Assembly (NCBI RefSeq): GCF_043633585.1
Contig: NZ_CP141832.1
Location: forward strand, 2,356,001-2,420,000
DNA from: Lacrimispora sinapis
GTDB lineage: Bacteria > Bacillota > Clostridia > Lachnospirales > Lachnospiraceae
DNA: 64,000 bases
Reading direction: 5' to 3'
Shown here: in pieces, positions 50,807 to 60,288 of the stretch
Layout of the letters: every line of letters starts with the position of its first letter
How positions within the stretch are numbered: the first letter of the stretch is position 1
Made by a program: the position numbers and the translations under genes
The notes under the pieces: generated by a model
The model's input: the letters and a program-made list of their open reading frames with translations, nothing else
Databases searched by the model: none
What the model was told of the DNA's origin: nothing

Positions 50807-51916
50807 CTATTTTATATCCTCAAAGGATATCTGGATCTCGTCCACATTCACTTCCTCCGAAGCATTGGCTGTGTCCTGTCGAAAGTCAACCAATGCCGTG
50901 GATAGCCCTGCAATCACGAGAGCACCTGCCCCAATCCCCACCAGGTATGCCCAGCCATTTGTAATGGAAACAAAACCGTAGATACCGCCTACCGGAGGGA
51001 TGTCCCCCTTGGCGCCTAAAAGACTGCAAATAGCAGCTCCGATTGCGCCGCCAAGCATATTGACAGGGATCAGTATCTGGGGTTTTACAAGGGTGAAAGG
51101 GATCGCGCCTTCCGTGATGCCAATGAAGCCCATGACCCAGTTACTTTTTCCGGTCTCACGAAAAGCGGCGGAGAAGCGGTCCTTTCTCATTACTGTTGCG
51201 ATCGCATACGCCAGAGGGGGAATACAGATGGCACAGTTGATAAATACGTTTGCCTGGAAAACACCTTCAGCTAACAATACATTGCCTGCCATCCAGGCGG
51301 ATTTGTTGATCGGACCGCCCATATCGGAGGCAACCATCGCTCCCAAAAGAATGGCCATTACAAGCTGTGAGGTACCGCTGGTACTCATGTCCCTCAGCCA
51401 GCTTACAAGCGCTCCGTTAATTGCTGACAGCGGATCTGCCAAAACAGCCCCCATAATGATAGCAACGCTGCCTGTAGCCAGGAACGGAAGGATCACAAGA
51501 GGCATCACATTCCCCATGGATTCCGGAAGGTGAATGTGTTCCTTGCCCCACTTTACCGTGTAACCGGCGATAAATGCAGCGATTACGGCTCCTAAAAAGC
51601 CGGCCTGGGTGGAGGTGGCCAGAGCACCGCCGATAAAGCCTGCTCCAATGGCGGGCTTGTCCGCAATGCTGTAAGCAATAAATCCTGCAAGAACGGTGTT
51701 GATTAAGCCAACCCCTGCCCAGCCTACATTTTCAATCAATTTCAACGTATGTAAAAATCCCGTTCCGTCTGCGTATGGATCCAGTGATGGGATTCCCATG
51801 CACAAGGCGATGATTTTTGGGATTGCCACGACAAGTGACGCACCGATGATAAGAGGAAGCATATAGCCGATGCCTGTCATCAGATGCCCCTTTGCCTCTT
51901 TCAGAAATTGTCTCAT
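50807..51916 (-). CDS. PTS fructose/mannosylglycerate-type EIIC permease
   Basis: The protein has 369 residues with about ten membrane segments. GHLMTGIGYMLPLIIGASLVVA and GFIGGALATSTQAGFLGAVIAAF are typical of fructose-family EIIC, and MGFIGITEGAIPFTLVKPQI includes the GITEGAIPF substrate-site signature. It carries the sugar inward while EIIB phosphorylates it. In E. coli MngA these domains are one polypeptide; here they are separate proteins. ATG 51916 has AAAGGAG. Confidence 0.94.
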   Translation of the reverse strand: MRQFLKEAKGHLMTGIGYMLPLIIGASLVVAIPKIIALCMGIPSLDPYADGTGFLHTLKLIENVGWAGVGLINTVLAGFIAYSIADKPAIGAGFIGGALATSTQAGFLGAVIAAFIAGYTVKWGKEHIHLPESMGNVMPLVILPFLATGSVAIIMGAVLADPLSAINGALVSWLRDMSTSGTSQLVMAILLGAMVASDMGGPINKSAWMAGNVLLAEGVFQANVFINCAICIPPLAYAIATVMRKDRFSAAFRETGKSNWVMGFIGITEGAIPFTLVKPQILIPVNMLGGAIGAAICSLLGAKGDIPPVGGIYGFVSITNGWAYLVGIGAGALVIAGLSTALVDFRQDTANASEEVNVDEIQISFEDIK

Positions 51917-51968
51917 AGTCTTATTTCTCCTTTTTTCAATATCCTTCTTCTGCTCTCTTAAATCCTTC

Positions 51969-52280
51969 TTATCCCCTCACTGCCGCCACACATTTTTTGA
52001 GCACTGCCTCCGGTGCCTTGATGCAGATATTGATATCTACACGTATGACCTTTTTCCCTGCAAAACGCTCCATACCAGTAACTTTCTGGTCGGAAGCGAT
52101 GATGATCAAATCAGCCTCCCTGGCTTCCTCAGCCGTAATGGCATTGATCTGACCCATACTGCCCTGCTGCTCGATCTTAATGTCATACCCCAGACCTATC
52201 CCTGCTTTTTCCAGTGCTTTGGCAGCCATGGGGGTGTGTGCCAGCCCTGCCGGACAAGCGGAAACTCCTACAATTTTCAT
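51969..52280 (-). CDS. PTS fructose-family EIIB component
   Basis: The 103-residue form starts at ATG 52280, one base after the EIIA stop (GAGGA upstream). The phospho-site is SACPAGLAHTPMAA (C9). It passes phosphate from EIIA to the sugar held by EIIC. The length is normal for a free EIIB. Confidence 0.95.
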   Translation of the reverse strand: MKIVGVSACPAGLAHTPMAAKALEKAGIGLGYDIKIEQQGSMGQINAITAEEAREADLIIIASDQKVTGMERFAGKKVIRVDINICIKAPEAVLKKCVAAVRG

Positions 52281-52281
52281 T

Positions 52282-52743
52282 TTAACTGTCCTCCTCAATC
52301 ATTATATTTTCTTTCAAATAACGGAGCAGCTGCTCCTTGTCGGAAGTTTTCTTCACTGTCTCCTTGAACTCTTCCTCCAAAAGGCCGGTAGCCAGCCTTG
52401 AGATCATCATCAGATGCTTATTGTCTGCGTTTTCCTTTGGTACAATCAATGCAAACAGATCCGTCACTTCCTTCTCATCCATGGTCCCCCACTCCGGAAT
52501 CCCATGTCTGCACCGCACATAGAAGACCCCCATCCTTTTGGCGAAGCTTGATTTGGCATGAGGAATGGCAAATCCGTCCTGGAGACCGGTAGAAAATTCG
52601 CCTTCCCGTTTCAGAAAATCCTCGTTCAGTCCTTTCTCGTTATCCGTAAGCCCCAGCTCCAGAGCTTTGCGGCTGATGAATTTCAAGGTCTCAGCCTTGG
52701 TCGTAACGTCAACATCAAAAAATAAGTACTCTTTCTTAAGCAT
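52282..52743 (-). CDS. PTS fructose-family EIIA component
   Basis: The protein has 153 residues. GEFSTGLQDGFAIPHAKSS has the phosphorylatable His, and the surroundings (GTMDEKEVTDLFALIVPKENADNKHL) are typical of the PTS EIIA type-2 domain. It takes phosphate from HPr. It is the first gene of the PTS-mannosidase unit; ATG 52743 has AAAGGAGG. Confidence 0.95.
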   Translation of the reverse strand: MLKKEYLFFDVDVTTKAETLKFISRKALELGLTDNEKGLNEDFLKREGEFSTGLQDGFAIPHAKSSFAKRMGVFYVRCRHGIPEWGTMDEKEVTDLFALIVPKENADNKHLMMISRLATGLLEEEFKETVKKTSDKEQLLRYLKENIMIEEDS

Positions 52744-52787
52744 TCTTAACCTCCTTTCAGCAGCCCTCCCCGTTTCTTTCTGTCACT

Positions 52788-52846
52788 ACTATAATCTCAG
52801 CAGCTCTATATTTCAATTGATGGGATTTCCGTTTGAAAGTGGAAAT
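52788..52846 (-). promoter_or_regulatory. Promoter of the PTS-mannosidase operon with upstream inverted repeat
   Basis: TTGAAA (52816-52811) and TATAGT (52793-52788) with a 17-bp spacer make a good sigma-A promoter on the minus strand. ATTTCC-N10-GGAAAT (52825-52846) lies just upstream, centred near -54, a position suited to an activator such as the divergent PRD protein. Confidence 0.7.
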
Positions 52847-52877
52847 GGATGAGCTGTATTTTATGGGAGGAATCCAC

Positions 52878-52883
52878 TATAAT
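52878..52883 (+). promoter_or_regulatory. -10 element of the PRD activator gene
   Basis: TATAAT lies 67 bp upstream of the ATG. The matching -35 (TGTATT, 52855-52860, 17-bp spacer) is poor, so control by activation is possible. Confidence 0.5.
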
Positions 52884-52950
52884 AGAAAGAAAAACCAGAA
52901 CAGACAAAGTCGGGATATGACCCAAACAGAGGTTAGGAGGTAAGTGATGA

Positions 52951-54897
52951 ATGTTTCCATACGGAAGATTAAATGACATATTCAATGATATAAAAAAGCA
53001 TGATTATGTTTCACCGGACCGGTTGGCTGATAAGTTTCATGTCACCGACCGTACCATACGGGGCGATATCCAGGAAATCAACGGCATTTTAAATGGTCAC
53101 GGGGCAAGGGTAAAGCTGAAACGGAAATTCGGCTACTATGTTGAAATTACGGATCCTCCGGCATATGAACATTTTCAAGAGCGTATGGAGGCTGCATTGG
53201 CAGAATCCATGGAGCTTGACTCCTCAGAGGACCGGATCAGATATATCCTCAGTATGCTTTTATTCGCATCAGACTACATTCCCCTGGAACAGATCATGGA
53301 TACTGTGTTTATCTCAAAAAATACGCTCAGCAATTATATCCGAACCCTCAAACGAATTCTGGATAAATATGGTTTGGAGTATATTTCAAAGCCCAATTTA
53401 GGCATAAAAGTCATCGGTTCGGAGAAAGACAAACGCAGATGCATCATGGAGCGTGTGATTACATCGGATAATGACAGCTACCTTACAGGATTTGCAAAAG
53501 AGGAACGTCTGTTATTTCCTGAAGTGGATCTGGATTATCTCAAAAAAGTCACCCTGGATGAGTTGAAAAAACGCAGCATTGATATAAGCGATTACAATTT
53601 AAAAAACCTCATCATTCATCTGGCTCTCCTGATCACCAGGGTCAAAAGCAATCACTATATAACCGTGGAAAGCATTGAGACAGACTGCTCTATCATGGCC
53701 ATTATCAACTCCCTATGCGGGGAAATTGAAGCCCATTATGGCATTGCCATATCCAAAGGGGAGAAATTATATATGTATCTTCACATGGTGACCAACACCC
53801 ATATGGAGGCCACAGAGATTGATGATGAATGGCTCAGACGCTCCATCGGAGAAGCACTGGAGATCATATACAAGAACTATAATTTTGATTTACGGGCGGA
53901 TAAGGCACTGCTGTCCAATCTTTTCCGGCACATGAAATCCATCTTTATCAGCAAATCCTTTGGGCTGAATATCCGCAATCCTCTGCTGAACACGATCAAG
54001 AACAACTACTCTCTGGCCTTTGAGATCTCCTTAACCGCCTTTACCCAGGTCTTTGATACCCCTCCCTTTACACTGAATGAGGAGGATGTGGGCTATGTGG
54101 CAGTGCACGTCTGTGCGGCCATAGAAGTATTTTTCTCCAAAGGATTAAAAAAGAAGAAGGTGTTTCTCGTCTGCGGCAACGGCCTGGCAGCTCTGCGCAT
54201 GCTGGAAACCAGACTGGGCATGTATTTTGATGGACAGATCAACATTGTCAGAACCCTATCCTGCAATGAATACATGGATCTGTGCGAAGAAAGCTTAAAG
54301 GAGGCAGACTGTACCATATCTACAAGTCCTCTAAATGACGAAAGGCTTCCCAGCATCACCGTGGACTTTGCCTTGAAGAACAAAGATATTGAATCCATCG
54401 CCAGGTTTTTTACTGCCATTGATGCGGCGGAGAAAGAAAAAAAATCAGGCTTCTTTGAAGAGGATCTGTTTTTCCGGCTGCACCATGTTTCAGGCAAAGA
54501 AGAGCTTCTTACCATGCTTTGCCGGAGGCTGAAGGAGAAAGGGTTCGTTGAGACTGACTTTATAGATTCTGTGCTGGAGCGTGAAAAACTGGGAAGAACG
54601 AATATGAACGAACTGTTCGCTTTGGCCCACCCCATGAGCCTATGCGCCAGGAATACAAAGGTGGCTGTGGCCATTCTTGAAAAGCCCCTGGTCTGGAACC
54701 GTGATGAGTGCGGACAGGAAGAGACGGTGCAAATCGTCTTCCTGCTGGCCATCAACCAGGAAATGCAGAAGGATCTGGTACACCTTTATGACAGCATGAT
54801 TGAAATCGTCAACAATTCAAAATTACAGCAGCGGCTCATATCCTCTGACAGCTTTGAAAAATTTATCGCGGAGCTTCATGCCATCCTGCCCGTATAG
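52951..54897 (+). CDS. PRD-containing transcriptional activator (MtlR/BglG-type)
   Basis: The protein has 648 residues. The N-terminal helix-turn-helix DRLADKFHVTDRTIRGDIQEI is followed by a second HTH (Mga-like: IPLEQIMDTVFISKNTLSNYIRTL), then two PRD domains (around residues 190-400), an EIIB-like domain (KVFLVCGNGLAALRMLETRLG) and an EIIA-like domain at the C-terminus (EKPLVWN, VFLLAINQEM). PTS proteins phosphorylate such regulators on His and Cys to set activity by sugar supply. It diverges from and should activate the PTS-mannosidase operon. ATG 52951 has AGGAGG 10 nt upstream. Confidence 0.93.
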   Translation: MFPYGRLNDIFNDIKKHDYVSPDRLADKFHVTDRTIRGDIQEINGILNGHGARVKLKRKFGYYVEITDPPAYEHFQERMEAALAESMELDSSEDRIRYILSMLLFASDYIPLEQIMDTVFISKNTLSNYIRTLKRILDKYGLEYISKPNLGIKVIGSEKDKRRCIMERVITSDNDSYLTGFAKEERLLFPEVDLDYLKKVTLDELKKRSIDISDYNLKNLIIHLALLITRVKSNHYITVESIETDCSIMAIINSLCGEIEAHYGIAISKGEKLYMYLHMVTNTHMEATEIDDEWLRRSIGEALEIIYKNYNFDLRADKALLSNLFRHMKSIFISKSFGLNIRNPLLNTIKNNYSLAFEISLTAFTQVFDTPPFTLNEEDVGYVAVHVCAAIEVFFSKGLKKKKVFLVCGNGLAALRMLETRLGMYFDGQINIVRTLSCNEYMDLCEESLKEADCTISTSPLNDERLPSITVDFALKNKDIESIARFFTAIDAAEKEKKSGFFEEDLFFRLHHVSGKEELLTMLCRRLKEKGFVETDFIDSVLEREKLGRTNMNELFALAHPMSLCARNTKVAVAILEKPLVWNRDECGQEETVQIVFLLAINQEMQKDLVHLYDSMIEIVNNSKLQQRLISSDSFEKFIAELHAILPV

Positions 54898-55161
54898 AGA
54901 CTGATTCACCAAACACATTCACTCCCATAAAACAGACGCTTGCCATGTCCGACAGACGGAGGAGACCGGCTACTGATAAAAAGTTATTAAAAAAGGGGGA
55001 ATTATGCTGAACCAGAAGAGATTTTGTGCTAAAATAATAGGAAGTTCTGTCAGAAAAATAAGTATCATAAGGAGATCCCTATTTTTTTGATAATTATTTT
55101 TATAAAATGAGAGAACAATAAAACAAAGGAACTCTATTGAAAAAATAGAAATGGATGAACT

Positions 55162-56520
55162 ATGGAACCAAAATTAGAAAAAAAATATGGACTTATTACA
55201 GCCATTGCAATGGTAGTCGGCATCGTCATTGGAAGCGGTGTCTTTTTTAAGGCGGAAAAGATCTTAACCGCAACCGGAGGCAATTTAAAGCAGGGGATTC
55301 TGGCATGGGTGATCGGCGGTATCATCATGATTTCCTGTGCCTATACCTTTTCCGTTATGGCTACCAAATATCAATACGTCAATGGCGTGGTGGATTACGC
55401 GGAAGCTGCCATGGGCAAAACCTATGCTTATTATGTTGGCTGGTTTATGGCAATCATTTATTATCCTACAATTACATCAGTCCTCGCATGGGTCTCTGCT
55501 CGTTACACCTGCGTCATATTGGGATTTTCCATAACGGGAGGAGAATGTATGACCATTGCATGCCTGTACCTGGTCTCCAGCTTTACACTGAACGCCTTAT
55601 CTCCTGTTTTAGCAGGAAAATTCCAGGTGAGTACTACCATCATCAAGCTGATTCCCCTCTTTTTAATGGCAGTGTTCGGAACCATTACCGGTCTTCACAA
55701 CGGAATGACCGCATATAATTTTACGCATGAGGTAACCAAAAGTTCCTCCCATGGACTTTTTACCGCCATTGTGGCCGCAAGTTTTGCTTATGAGGGGTGG
55801 ATCATTGCCACCAGCATCAATGCAGAGCTTAAAAATGCCAAAAAGAACCTTCCTCTTGCTTTGATTGCAGGTACTTTTATTACCATGTCCGTTTATATCC
55901 TGTATTATATTGGTTTAGCCGGAACCATTAAAAATGAAGTGATGATGGCAGGAGGCGAGGAGGGTGCCAGGCTGGCATTCCAGACGATCTTCTCCTCCGC
56001 AGGTGGTACCCTGCTGTTTGTCTTCGTCATCATCTCCTGTCTCGGTACTTTAAACGGATTGATGCTGGGCTGTACCCGCGGAATCTTTTCCCTTGCGGCA
56101 AGAGGCCTTGGCCCCAAGCCCAAAATCTTCAGCCAGGTGGACCCAGTCACCAATATGCCGGTCAATTCTGCCATTTTAGGATTGTTCCTCTGCGGCGTCT
56201 GGCTGCTGTATTTTTACGGAGCCAATTTGACCACCAACTGGTTTGGATTCTTCAGCTTTGATTCTTCCGAACTGCCGATCGTCACCACTTATGCGCTGTA
56301 CATTCCTATTTTTCTTATGTTCATGGTAAAAGGAAAAGAGCTTAACGTTTTCAACCGTATTCTGATGCCCTGCCTTTCCCTTGCAGGCTGCATTTTTATG
56401 ATCATTGCCGCCTGGTATGCCCACGGGATGGCAGTAGTTGCTTTTCTCATCGTCTTTCTGATCGTGATGTTAATGGGCGCTTTGCTTTTAAAAATGTCAA
56501 AACAGCCGCTTGATAAATAA
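55162..56520 (+). CDS. APC-superfamily amino acid permease
   Basis: The protein has 452 residues with about 12 membrane segments. The first has GLITAIAMVVGIVIGSGVFFKAEKIL, the unwound helix 1 motif (GxxIGSGIF) that binds the amino acid backbone. SFAYEGWIIATSINAELKNAKKNLPLALIAGTF is the conserved helix 6/loop region of LAT-type carriers. Substrate is unknown. A 264-bp leader (54898-55161) with an A/T-rich promoter region and no gene precedes it; no clear riboswitch was seen there. Confidence 0.92.
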   Translation: MEPKLEKKYGLITAIAMVVGIVIGSGVFFKAEKILTATGGNLKQGILAWVIGGIIMISCAYTFSVMATKYQYVNGVVDYAEAAMGKTYAYYVGWFMAIIYYPTITSVLAWVSARYTCVILGFSITGGECMTIACLYLVSSFTLNALSPVLAGKFQVSTTIIKLIPLFLMAVFGTITGLHNGMTAYNFTHEVTKSSSHGLFTAIVAASFAYEGWIIATSINAELKNAKKNLPLALIAGTFITMSVYILYYIGLAGTIKNEVMMAGGEEGARLAFQTIFSSAGGTLLFVFVIISCLGTLNGLMLGCTRGIFSLAARGLGPKPKIFSQVDPVTNMPVNSAILGLFLCGVWLLYFYGANLTTNWFGFFSFDSSELPIVTTYALYIPIFLMFMVKGKELNVFNRILMPCLSLAGCIFMIIAAWYAHGMAVVAFLIVFLIVMLMGALLLKMSKQPLDK

Positions 56521-56536
56521 CGCTGCGGTGAAAAAA

Positions 56537-56590
56537 GGGCGCTGCTCCTGAAATGAAATCAAAAGAATTTCACCTCAGGAGCAACGCCCC
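56537..56590. terminator. Bidirectional rho-independent terminator
   Basis: GGGCG-N-TGCTCCTGA-NN-TGAAAT pairs with its complement ending at 56589 over about 22 positions with three mismatches. Plus strand continues ATTTTTC; minus strand continues TTTTTTC. It ends both the permease gene and the convergent lct-type operon. Confidence 0.9.
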
Positions 56591-56598
56591 ATTTTTCT

Positions 56599-58002
56599 TT
56601 ACAACTGGCATACCTTATGTGGATTTAAAATGTTTTTCGGATCAAATGCCTGTTTGATCCCTTTCATGATTTCAACAGCTGCCGGATCCAGGGATTCCAT
56701 TAAGTAAGATTTCTTGGCATAACCGATGCCGTGCTCCCCGGATACCTGGCCCTTTAATTCCCTCGCTTTTCCATAGATTCTATCCATGGCTGCTTTCATT
56801 TTTTCCTCCCACTCCTGTTCACTTAAATCATCTTTCAGTATGTAGGCATGGAGATTGCCGTCTCCTGCATGGCCAAAGCTTTTGATTCTGACATTTACTT
56901 CCTTGTATAGATCGTGGATATACTCCACCATTTCATTGACAGAGCTTCTGGGAACCACTACGTCCACCTCATCCATATAAGTGGTAGAACCTTTGATGGC
57001 TTCAAGGAACGCTCCACGGGCCTTCCAGATGGATTCTTCCCGCTCATTGGTATCGGAGATCAGAATATCCACTGCACCCTGTTCCAGGCAGATGCGGGCC
57101 ACACATTCGTAATCCTTTTCAATCTCTTCCGTGGAATTTCCATCGAATTTCAGAAGCAGATAAGCATCCGCACGGCTGTCGGGAAACTTTTTGCCCAAAT
57201 ATTTTTCAGCATCTATGATAACTTCCCTCTGCATAAATTCAATGGCTGTGGGGATGGCTCTGGACTTAATGATGAGCGGAACCGTACCAATGGCCTTTTG
57301 AAGCGTTGGAAAGGGGATCAGCAGGCTGATTGCTTTCTTCGGCAGCGGAAGTATTTTAAGGGTCGCTTTTGTAATGATCCCCAATGTTCCTTCCGACCCT
57401 ATGATCAAATCCTTCAGGGCATATCCCGTACTGTTTTTTACAATCTTTCCGCCGAATTCTACGACCCTGCCATCGGGCAGCACCACTTCTAAGCCTCTCA
57501 CGTAATCTCTGGTGACACCATATTTTACAGCCCTCATTCCTCCGGCATTGGTACTGATGTTCCCGCCTATGGTAGCCGATTTCTCTCCCGGGTCCGGGGG
57601 ATAGAAGAAACCTCGTTCCTCCACATACGCCGCCAACTCCATCAAAAGCACTCCTGGCTCAACGGTCAAGGTTAAGTTATCTTCATCAAGTTCCAGAAAA
57701 TGGTTCATCAAACTGGTATCCAGCATAATCCCATGCTCTATGGCAACGGAAGCTCCCACAAGACCGGTTCCGGCTCCTCTTGGGGTCACCGGTATGTTTT
57801 TTTCATATGCGTATTTCATAATGGCAGAAACTTCTTCGGTGGAAGTAACCTTGACCACGAGATCAGGATAGCTGGCTGTGTCACTTAATTCATCATGGCT
57901 GTATTCTTCGTTGATTTCCGTTCCATATAAAATCCGTTCCTGATCCCCGATCAAACGTTCTATGTAATTGATATCCTCTGTATCCAGCTTTTTATATTCC
58001 AT
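56599..58002 (-). CDS. FAD-binding D-lactate/2-hydroxyacid dehydrogenase (GlcD/LctD-like)
   Basis: The 467-residue form starts at ATG 58002 (AGGAGTTAAT before it). The FAD-binding (VAO-type) domain has VTPRGAGTGLVGASVAIEHG and GGNISTNAGGMRAVKYGVTRDYVRG; the C-terminal substrate domain has FGHAGDGNLHAYIL and GQVSGEHGIGYAKKSYL. Downstream of EtfA and EtfB it matches the electron-confurcating lactate dehydrogenase (LctBCD) of acetogens, which oxidises lactate with NAD+ while using reduced ferredoxin. No lactate permease is adjacent. Another 2-hydroxyacid is possible. Confidence 0.9.
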   Translation of the reverse strand: MEYKKLDTEDINYIERLIGDQERILYGTEINEEYSHDELSDTASYPDLVVKVTSTEEVSAIMKYAYEKNIPVTPRGAGTGLVGASVAIEHGIMLDTSLMNHFLELDEDNLTLTVEPGVLLMELAAYVEERGFFYPPDPGEKSATIGGNISTNAGGMRAVKYGVTRDYVRGLEVVLPDGRVVEFGGKIVKNSTGYALKDLIIGSEGTLGIITKATLKILPLPKKAISLLIPFPTLQKAIGTVPLIIKSRAIPTAIEFMQREVIIDAEKYLGKKFPDSRADAYLLLKFDGNSTEEIEKDYECVARICLEQGAVDILISDTNEREESIWKARGAFLEAIKGSTTYMDEVDVVVPRSSVNEMVEYIHDLYKEVNVRIKSFGHAGDGNLHAYILKDDLSEQEWEEKMKAAMDRIYGKARELKGQVSGEHGIGYAKKSYLMESLDPAAVEIMKGIKQAFDPKNILNPHKVCQL

Positions 58003-58055
58003 ATTAACTCCTATCTGCGCGCTTTCGCCCACTTATTAAACTGATTCCGTTTCGT

Positions 58056-58076
58056 CCGTTCCCACGAATGGAACGG
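58056..58076 (-). other. Hairpin between etfA and the dehydrogenase gene
   Basis: CCGTTCC and GGAACGG form a perfect 7-bp stem with a 7-nt loop in the 114-bp gap. There is no T tract, so it is more likely an mRNA stability or processing element than a terminator. Confidence 0.4.
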
Positions 58077-58116
58077 TTTGTTCCGGAGGGTGCATCCGGT
58101 ATTTTGTAACCGCGGC

Positions 58117-59313
58117 TTATGCACTTATCCGCTTTCCTTCCTTGATCTGATGAAGCAAGCCAGGGATGATATCATACAAATCTCCCACCAGACAGTAATG
58201 AGCGGTCTTGAAGATAGGAGCATTTTCATCCTTATTGATGGCAATGATCTGGTCAGAATTGTTCATGCCGGCAGTAAACTGGACGGCACCGGATACGCCG
58301 CAGGCAATGATCAGCTTTGGCCTTACGGTACGCCCGCTTAACCCGACCTGGCATTTGGCATCCAGCCAGCCAGCCTCCACGAGGGGCCTGGTACATGCAA
58401 GCTGTCCTCCCAATAAGCCGGCAAGCTCTTTTAACATCCCCAGATCCTCTTCCTTCTTCACACCCCTTCCGGCTACGACTAAAACCTCTGCTCCTTCAAT
58501 GGATTGTTCCTTCTCTTTGGGAATAATGTCAAGCACAGATACCTGGCTTTCTAATTTCCCGGAACCGACCTTACAGGAAATAATCTGGCCATGAATGGTT
58601 TCAGATCTTTCTGGTGCATCCATAACCTTATAGCGGACGGTTGCCATCTGAGGTCTGTGATTGGGCGTTAAAATCTGAGCCATGATATTTCCGCCAAATG
58701 CTGGTCTTATCTGGACCAGATCGGTATTTTCATTGATATCCAGAATGGTACAGTCTGCAGTCAGCCCGGTCTTTACTCTGGCCGCCAGTCTGGGGGCAAG
58801 CTGTCTGCCAACGGGAGTGGCTCCCATTAAAATGGCACAGGGTTTTCTTTTCTTTACAAAATCTTCAAAAGCATTGGTATAAGGTTCCATTTTAAAACGG
58901 TCCAGTTCCTGCTCATCATATGCAAATACTTTATCCACATCATAATGGAGAAGCTCCTCACACTGGGACTTAATCTCATGCCCCATCATGACCGCATAGA
59001 CGGGGTGATGAATCTTTTCAGCCAGTTCTCTGGCCTTGCCAAGAAGTTCAAAGGTGACCGGATGGATCACTCCGTCAATATGATCCACATACACGGCAAT
59101 CCCCTTCCACAAATCCTTATCTATGGATTCAACCTCTTCTTCGATATACTCTACCGCTCCTTTTGGTCCTTTTTTTACGCACAGTTTGCACATCTTACAG
59201 GCTGCATTGATTTGAAGGAGATGATCCTTTTCCTCCAGGGCTCCAAAAGGACAGATTCCGATAAGTTCTTCTATATTGCCTACCTTATCCTGATTGATGA
59301 CTAATTTCCCCAT
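58117..59313 (-). CDS. etfA: Electron-transfer flavoprotein alpha subunit with N-terminal ferredoxin domain
   Basis: The protein has 398 residues. The first 65 carry a ferredoxin-like part (GICPFGALEE, ACKMCKLCVKKGPKG), as in LctC. The alpha domain and the C-terminal FAD-binding part follow (VVAGRGVKKEED, VEAGWLDAKCQVGLSGRTVRPKLIIACGVSGAVQFTAG, IAINKDENAPIFKTAHYCLVGDLYDIIP). With EtfB it passes electrons between NADH, ferredoxin and the dehydrogenase. ATG 59313 has TGAGGAGG. Confidence 0.94.
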   Translation of the reverse strand: MGKLVINQDKVGNIEELIGICPFGALEEKDHLLQINAACKMCKLCVKKGPKGAVEYIEEEVESIDKDLWKGIAVYVDHIDGVIHPVTFELLGKARELAEKIHHPVYAVMMGHEIKSQCEELLHYDVDKVFAYDEQELDRFKMEPYTNAFEDFVKKRKPCAILMGATPVGRQLAPRLAARVKTGLTADCTILDINENTDLVQIRPAFGGNIMAQILTPNHRPQMATVRYKVMDAPERSETIHGQIISCKVGSGKLESQVSVLDIIPKEKEQSIEGAEVLVVAGRGVKKEEDLGMLKELAGLLGGQLACTRPLVEAGWLDAKCQVGLSGRTVRPKLIIACGVSGAVQFTAGMNNSDQIIAINKDENAPIFKTAHYCLVGDLYDIIPGLLHQIKEGKRISA

Positions 59314-59326
59314 TTTCTCTACCTCC

Positions 59327-60115
59327 TCAGGCGAATTTCAATTCTTTCAGTTTATGATACAGCCGATCGGCCAGCTCTTTGCCGTCTCCGCTCCAGGTCT
59401 CTCTCTGCGTATTGGACTGAGGCGGAAAAATCCGCTCTACCTGAGTTGGGGAACCGTTTAAACCGTAATGCTTTTCATCCCGGTCTTCCATATCTTCCAA
59501 AGAGAACACTTTGATTTCCCGGTCTTTTGTCTCCTGCTTTTTTATGTAAGAGGGAAGTCTGGGAACAAAAATATCTTTATCCACGGACAGCAGACAGGGA
59601 TATTTGATTTCCGCCACTTCCAGGTCATGAGTCATATCCATTTCCACAACAAGGGAATGGGCTTTCATTTCTACGATTTTTGAAACGTTGGAGAGGCTGG
59701 GCAGCTGAAGCCATTCCGCCACTTCCGGTCCCACCTGGGCAGTATCCCCATCGGTTGTCTGCTTTCCACAGAGGATCAAATCAAATTTCCCTGACTTTTT
59801 GATTCCCTGAGAAATGGTATAGCTGGTTGCAAGAACATCCGCACCTCCGAATTTCCGGTCAGAGATCAGAACTCCTTCGTCGACGCCCATGGCATACGCT
59901 TCCCGAATGACTCCCGCCGCCTGACCGGGACCCATGGTTAAAGCGGTAATGGTTCCTCCGCATGTTTCCCTGATTCTCAGAGCCGTTTCAAGAGCAAACA
60001 AATCGTATGGATTCATCTTGGATTCCACACCATTTCTCTTTAATACTCCTGTGACCGGATCCACTTCCACCTTATTGCTGTCCGGCACCTGCTTCAAGCA
60101 TACTAAAATATTCAT
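59327..60115 (-). CDS. etfB: Electron-transfer flavoprotein beta subunit
   Basis: The 262-residue form starts at ATG 60115 (AAAGGAAG upstream). MNILVCLKQVPDSNKVEVDP, MNPYDLFALETALRIRE, LTMGPGQA and CGKQTTDGDTAQVGPEVAEWL are typical EtfB motifs, the last being the nucleotide site. NADH or AMP binding is expected; bifurcating EtfB binds NAD. It is first in the lct-type operon and lies behind the promoter at 60289-60317. Confidence 0.95.
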   Translation of the reverse strand: MNILVCLKQVPDSNKVEVDPVTGVLKRNGVESKMNPYDLFALETALRIRETCGGTITALTMGPGQAAGVIREAYAMGVDEGVLISDRKFGGADVLATSYTISQGIKKSGKFDLILCGKQTTDGDTAQVGPEVAEWLQLPSLSNVSKIVEMKAHSLVVEMDMTHDLEVAEIKYPCLLSVDKDIFVPRLPSYIKKQETKDREIKVFSLEDMEDRDEKHYGLNGSPTQVERIFPPQSNTQRETWSGDGKELADRLYHKLKELKFA

Positions 60116-60149
60116 GTCATGACTTCCTTTCTTCCCCGTTTGGGATAAC

Positions 60150-60166
60150 GGTATGGATACCATACC
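60150..60166 (-). promoter_or_regulatory. Third palindrome in the lct leader
   Basis: GGTATGG-ATA-CCATACC is a perfect palindrome 35-51 bp upstream of etfB. It contains TGGnnnCCA and resembles, but does not equal, the two other sites. It could be a further operator or an RNA hairpin. Confidence 0.45.
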
Positions 60167-60194
60167 TGTTGTTTTAGGAAACTTAACTTTAAAT

Positions 60195-60205
60195 TGGTAG
60201 TACCA
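60195..60205 (-). promoter_or_regulatory. FadR/LldR-type operator, site 1
   Basis: TGGTAGTACCA, a TGGT-N3-ACCA palindrome of the type bound by FadR-subfamily GntR regulators, followed by CTTTT. An identical site with the same flank lies 72 bp away at 60267-60277. Confidence 0.65.
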
Positions 60206-60266
60206 CTTTTAGTAAAACAATTGCTGCAAAATCCAGTTTCGCAGCTTTTTTACCATCAGCCCAAAA

Positions 60267-60277
60267 TGGTAGTACCA
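60267..60277 (-). promoter_or_regulatory. FadR/LldR-type operator, site 2
   Basis: Identical TGGTAGTACCA. It falls at about +5 to +15 of the predicted transcript from the promoter at 60289-60317, a position suited to repression; with site 1 it could form a loop. Confidence 0.7.
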
Positions 60278-60288
60278 CTTTTGACTCC

